A stretch of 64,000 nucleotides of DNA from Pseudonocardia endophytica (GTDB lineage Bacteria; Actinomycetota; Actinomycetes; Mycobacteriales; Pseudonocardiaceae): NCBI RefSeq assembly GCF_004339565.1, contig NZ_SMFZ01000001.1, positions 2,666,001 through 2,730,000 of the forward strand, in the 5' to 3' direction. Below the pieces are notes generated by a model. The model made no database searches. It had not been told where the DNA came from and worked only from the letters and a program-made list of their open reading frames with translations. The translations under genes and the position numbers were made by a program. Of the stretch, positions 63,129 through 64,000 are shown in pieces. The stretch's first letter is position 1. Every line of letters starts with the position of its first letter.

Positions 63129-64000
63129 GCGCGATCGCAGGAACGCCGAAGAAGAACATGATGCTCTTCTCCGGCCGTGCGCACCCGGAGCTGGCCGAGC
63201 ACGTGGCCAAGGAGCTCGACGTCACGGTCACGCCGCAGTCGGCGTACTCGTTCGCCAACGGCGAGATCTTCGTCCGCTTCGAGGAGTCGGTGCGCGGGAG
63301 CGACGCGTTCGTCCTGCAGGCGCACTCCGCCCCGATCAACGAGTCGATCATGGAACACCTGATCATGGTCGACGCGCTCAAGCGCGGGTCCGCCAAGCGG
63401 ATCACCGTGGTCATGCCGTTCTGGGGCTACGCCCGGCAGGACAAGAAGCACCGCGGCCGCGAGCCCATCTCGGCCCGGCTCGTCGCGGACATGTTCAAGA
63501 CCGCGGGGGCCGACCGGATCCTCACCGTCGACCTGCACACCGCCCAGATCCAGGGCTTCTTCGACGGGCCGGTCGACCACCTGTTCGCGCTGCCGGTGCT
63601 CGCCGAGTACGTGAAGGCGTCGCGGCCCGATGCGAACTTCGCCGTCGTCTCCCCGGACTCCGGACGTGTGCGGCTGGCCGAGCGCTGGTCGGAGACGCTG
63701 GGCGGTACGCCGCTGGCGTTCATCCACAAGTCGCGCGACCCGCGCAAGCCGAACGAGGCCGTCGCGAACCGGGTGGTCGGTGACATCGAGGGCCGCTGCT
63801 GCGTCGTGATCGACGACATGATCGACACCGGTGGCACGGTGGCGAAAGCGGTCGACGTGCTCCTCAAGGAGGGTGCGTCGGACGTGATCGTCGCGGCGAC
63901 GCACGGCGTGCTGTCCGGACCGGCCACCGAGCGCCTCGCGAACTGCGGCGCCGACGAGGTCATCTTCACGGACACGCTCCCGATCCCGGAGGAGAAGCGG
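63125..64000 (+). CDS. prs: Ribose-phosphate pyrophosphokinase (3' end outside window)
   Basis: 292 codons are visible from GTG 63125, which overlaps the glmU stop. Seen: [35 protein letters not shown], the [18 protein letters not shown] substrate flag, [12 protein letters not shown] and the PRPP loop [16 protein letters not shown]. It makes PRPP for nucleotides, His and Trp. Order glmU-prs is as in mycobacteria. Confidence 0.96.
   Translation, partial: MSAIAGTPKKNMMLFSGRAHPELAEHVAKELDVTVTPQSAYSFANGEIFVRFEESVRGSDAFVLQAHSAPINESIMEHLIMVDALKRGSAKRITVVMPFWGYARQDKKHRGREPISARLVADMFKTAGADRILTVDLHTAQIQGFFDGPVDHLFALPVLAEYVKASRPDANFAVVSPDSGRVRLAERWSETLGGTPLAFIHKSRDPRKPNEAVANRVVGDIEGRCCVVIDDMIDTGGTVAKAVDVLLKEGASDVIVAATHGVLSGPATERLANCGADEVIFTDTLPIPEEKR

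Overview
The window is chromosomal DNA of a very GC-rich actinobacterium. The best fit is the Pseudonocardiaceae, probably Pseudonocardia or a close relative. Evidence: a mycothiol S-conjugate amidase, a catalytically complete bacterial proteasome beta-type protein, a DUF397/XRE regulator pair, a GreA whose start matches mycobacterial GreA, many GTG starts, many starts that look leaderless, and two blocks of gene order that, as I remember it, match Mycobacterium tuberculosis (phoH2 / cis-prenyltransferase / hemolysin III / mca / greA / metB / cbs / fadA3, and ppx / DUF501 / ftsB / eno / mazG / mfd / tRNA-Gln / glmU / prs). The species is inferred, not proven.

Layout. 1-18.6 kb is ancestral backbone: a DICT/degenerate-GGDEF regulator (cut by the window edge), a PIN-PhoH ATPase with a small overlapping upstream frame, a DUF885 hydrolase, a small secreted protein, cis-prenyltransferase, hemolysin III protein, Mca, GreA, the reverse transsulfuration pair cbs-metB, thiolase, an MHS-type transporter and a Bax-inhibitor-1 protein. 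18.6-24.2 kb is regulatory and lineage-specific: DUF397/XRE pair, nitronate monooxygenase-like protein, an orphan proteasome beta subunit with no alpha-subunit gene beside it, an AraC-type regulator, a TPR-like protein and DUF6191. 24.2-29.5 kb is a decayed accessory island: truncated cupin and pyrE fragments, a pterin-dehydratase/VOC protein, a degenerate tRNA copy, a PNPOx protein, a complete IS1182-family element with 4-bp target duplication, a CPBP protease, and an intact class I tRNA gene with a UAA anticodon. The two tRNA copies and their downstream flanks form a diverged direct duplication.

29.5-37.3 kb returns to backbone (methyltransferase, UdgB, Ppx, DUF501, FtsB, enolase), interrupted at 32.1-35.0 kb by an AidB-like acyl-CoA dehydrogenase flanked by two related palindromes. 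One palindrome arm has expanded into a ten-copy 20-bp tandem array. 37.5-41.5 kb holds a TPR protein and the iron uptake operon efeUOB behind an IdeR-like palindrome. 41.5-50.4 kb is MazG, a SurA-like lipoprotein, a tricorn-type protease and Mfd. 50.6-52.8 kb has a methyltransferase, DUF488, a siderophore-interacting protein with an iron-box-like upstream site, and DUF2277. 52.9-56.75 kb is a tightly packed four-gene nucleotide-sugar cassette (C-methyltransferase, sugar-1-phosphate nucleotidyltransferase, PIG-L deacetylase, SDR epimerase). The end carries tRNA-Gln, an M20 amidohydrolase, DoxX, DUF1772, methyltransferase and OsmC proteins, then glmU overlapping prs, which runs off the window.

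How the genes fit together: there are modules for thiol and sulfur metabolism (cbs, metB, mca, OsmC), cell envelope precursors (cis-prenyltransferase, glmU, sugar cassette), genome and RNA maintenance (udgB, mfd, greA, PIN-PhoH, mazG), iron uptake (efeUOB plus siderophore-interacting protein) and proteolysis (orphan proteasome beta subunit, tricorn-type protease, CPBP protease). The least expected items are the orphan proteasome beta subunit, the class I UAA tRNA with its degenerate copy, and the palindrome-derived minisatellite.
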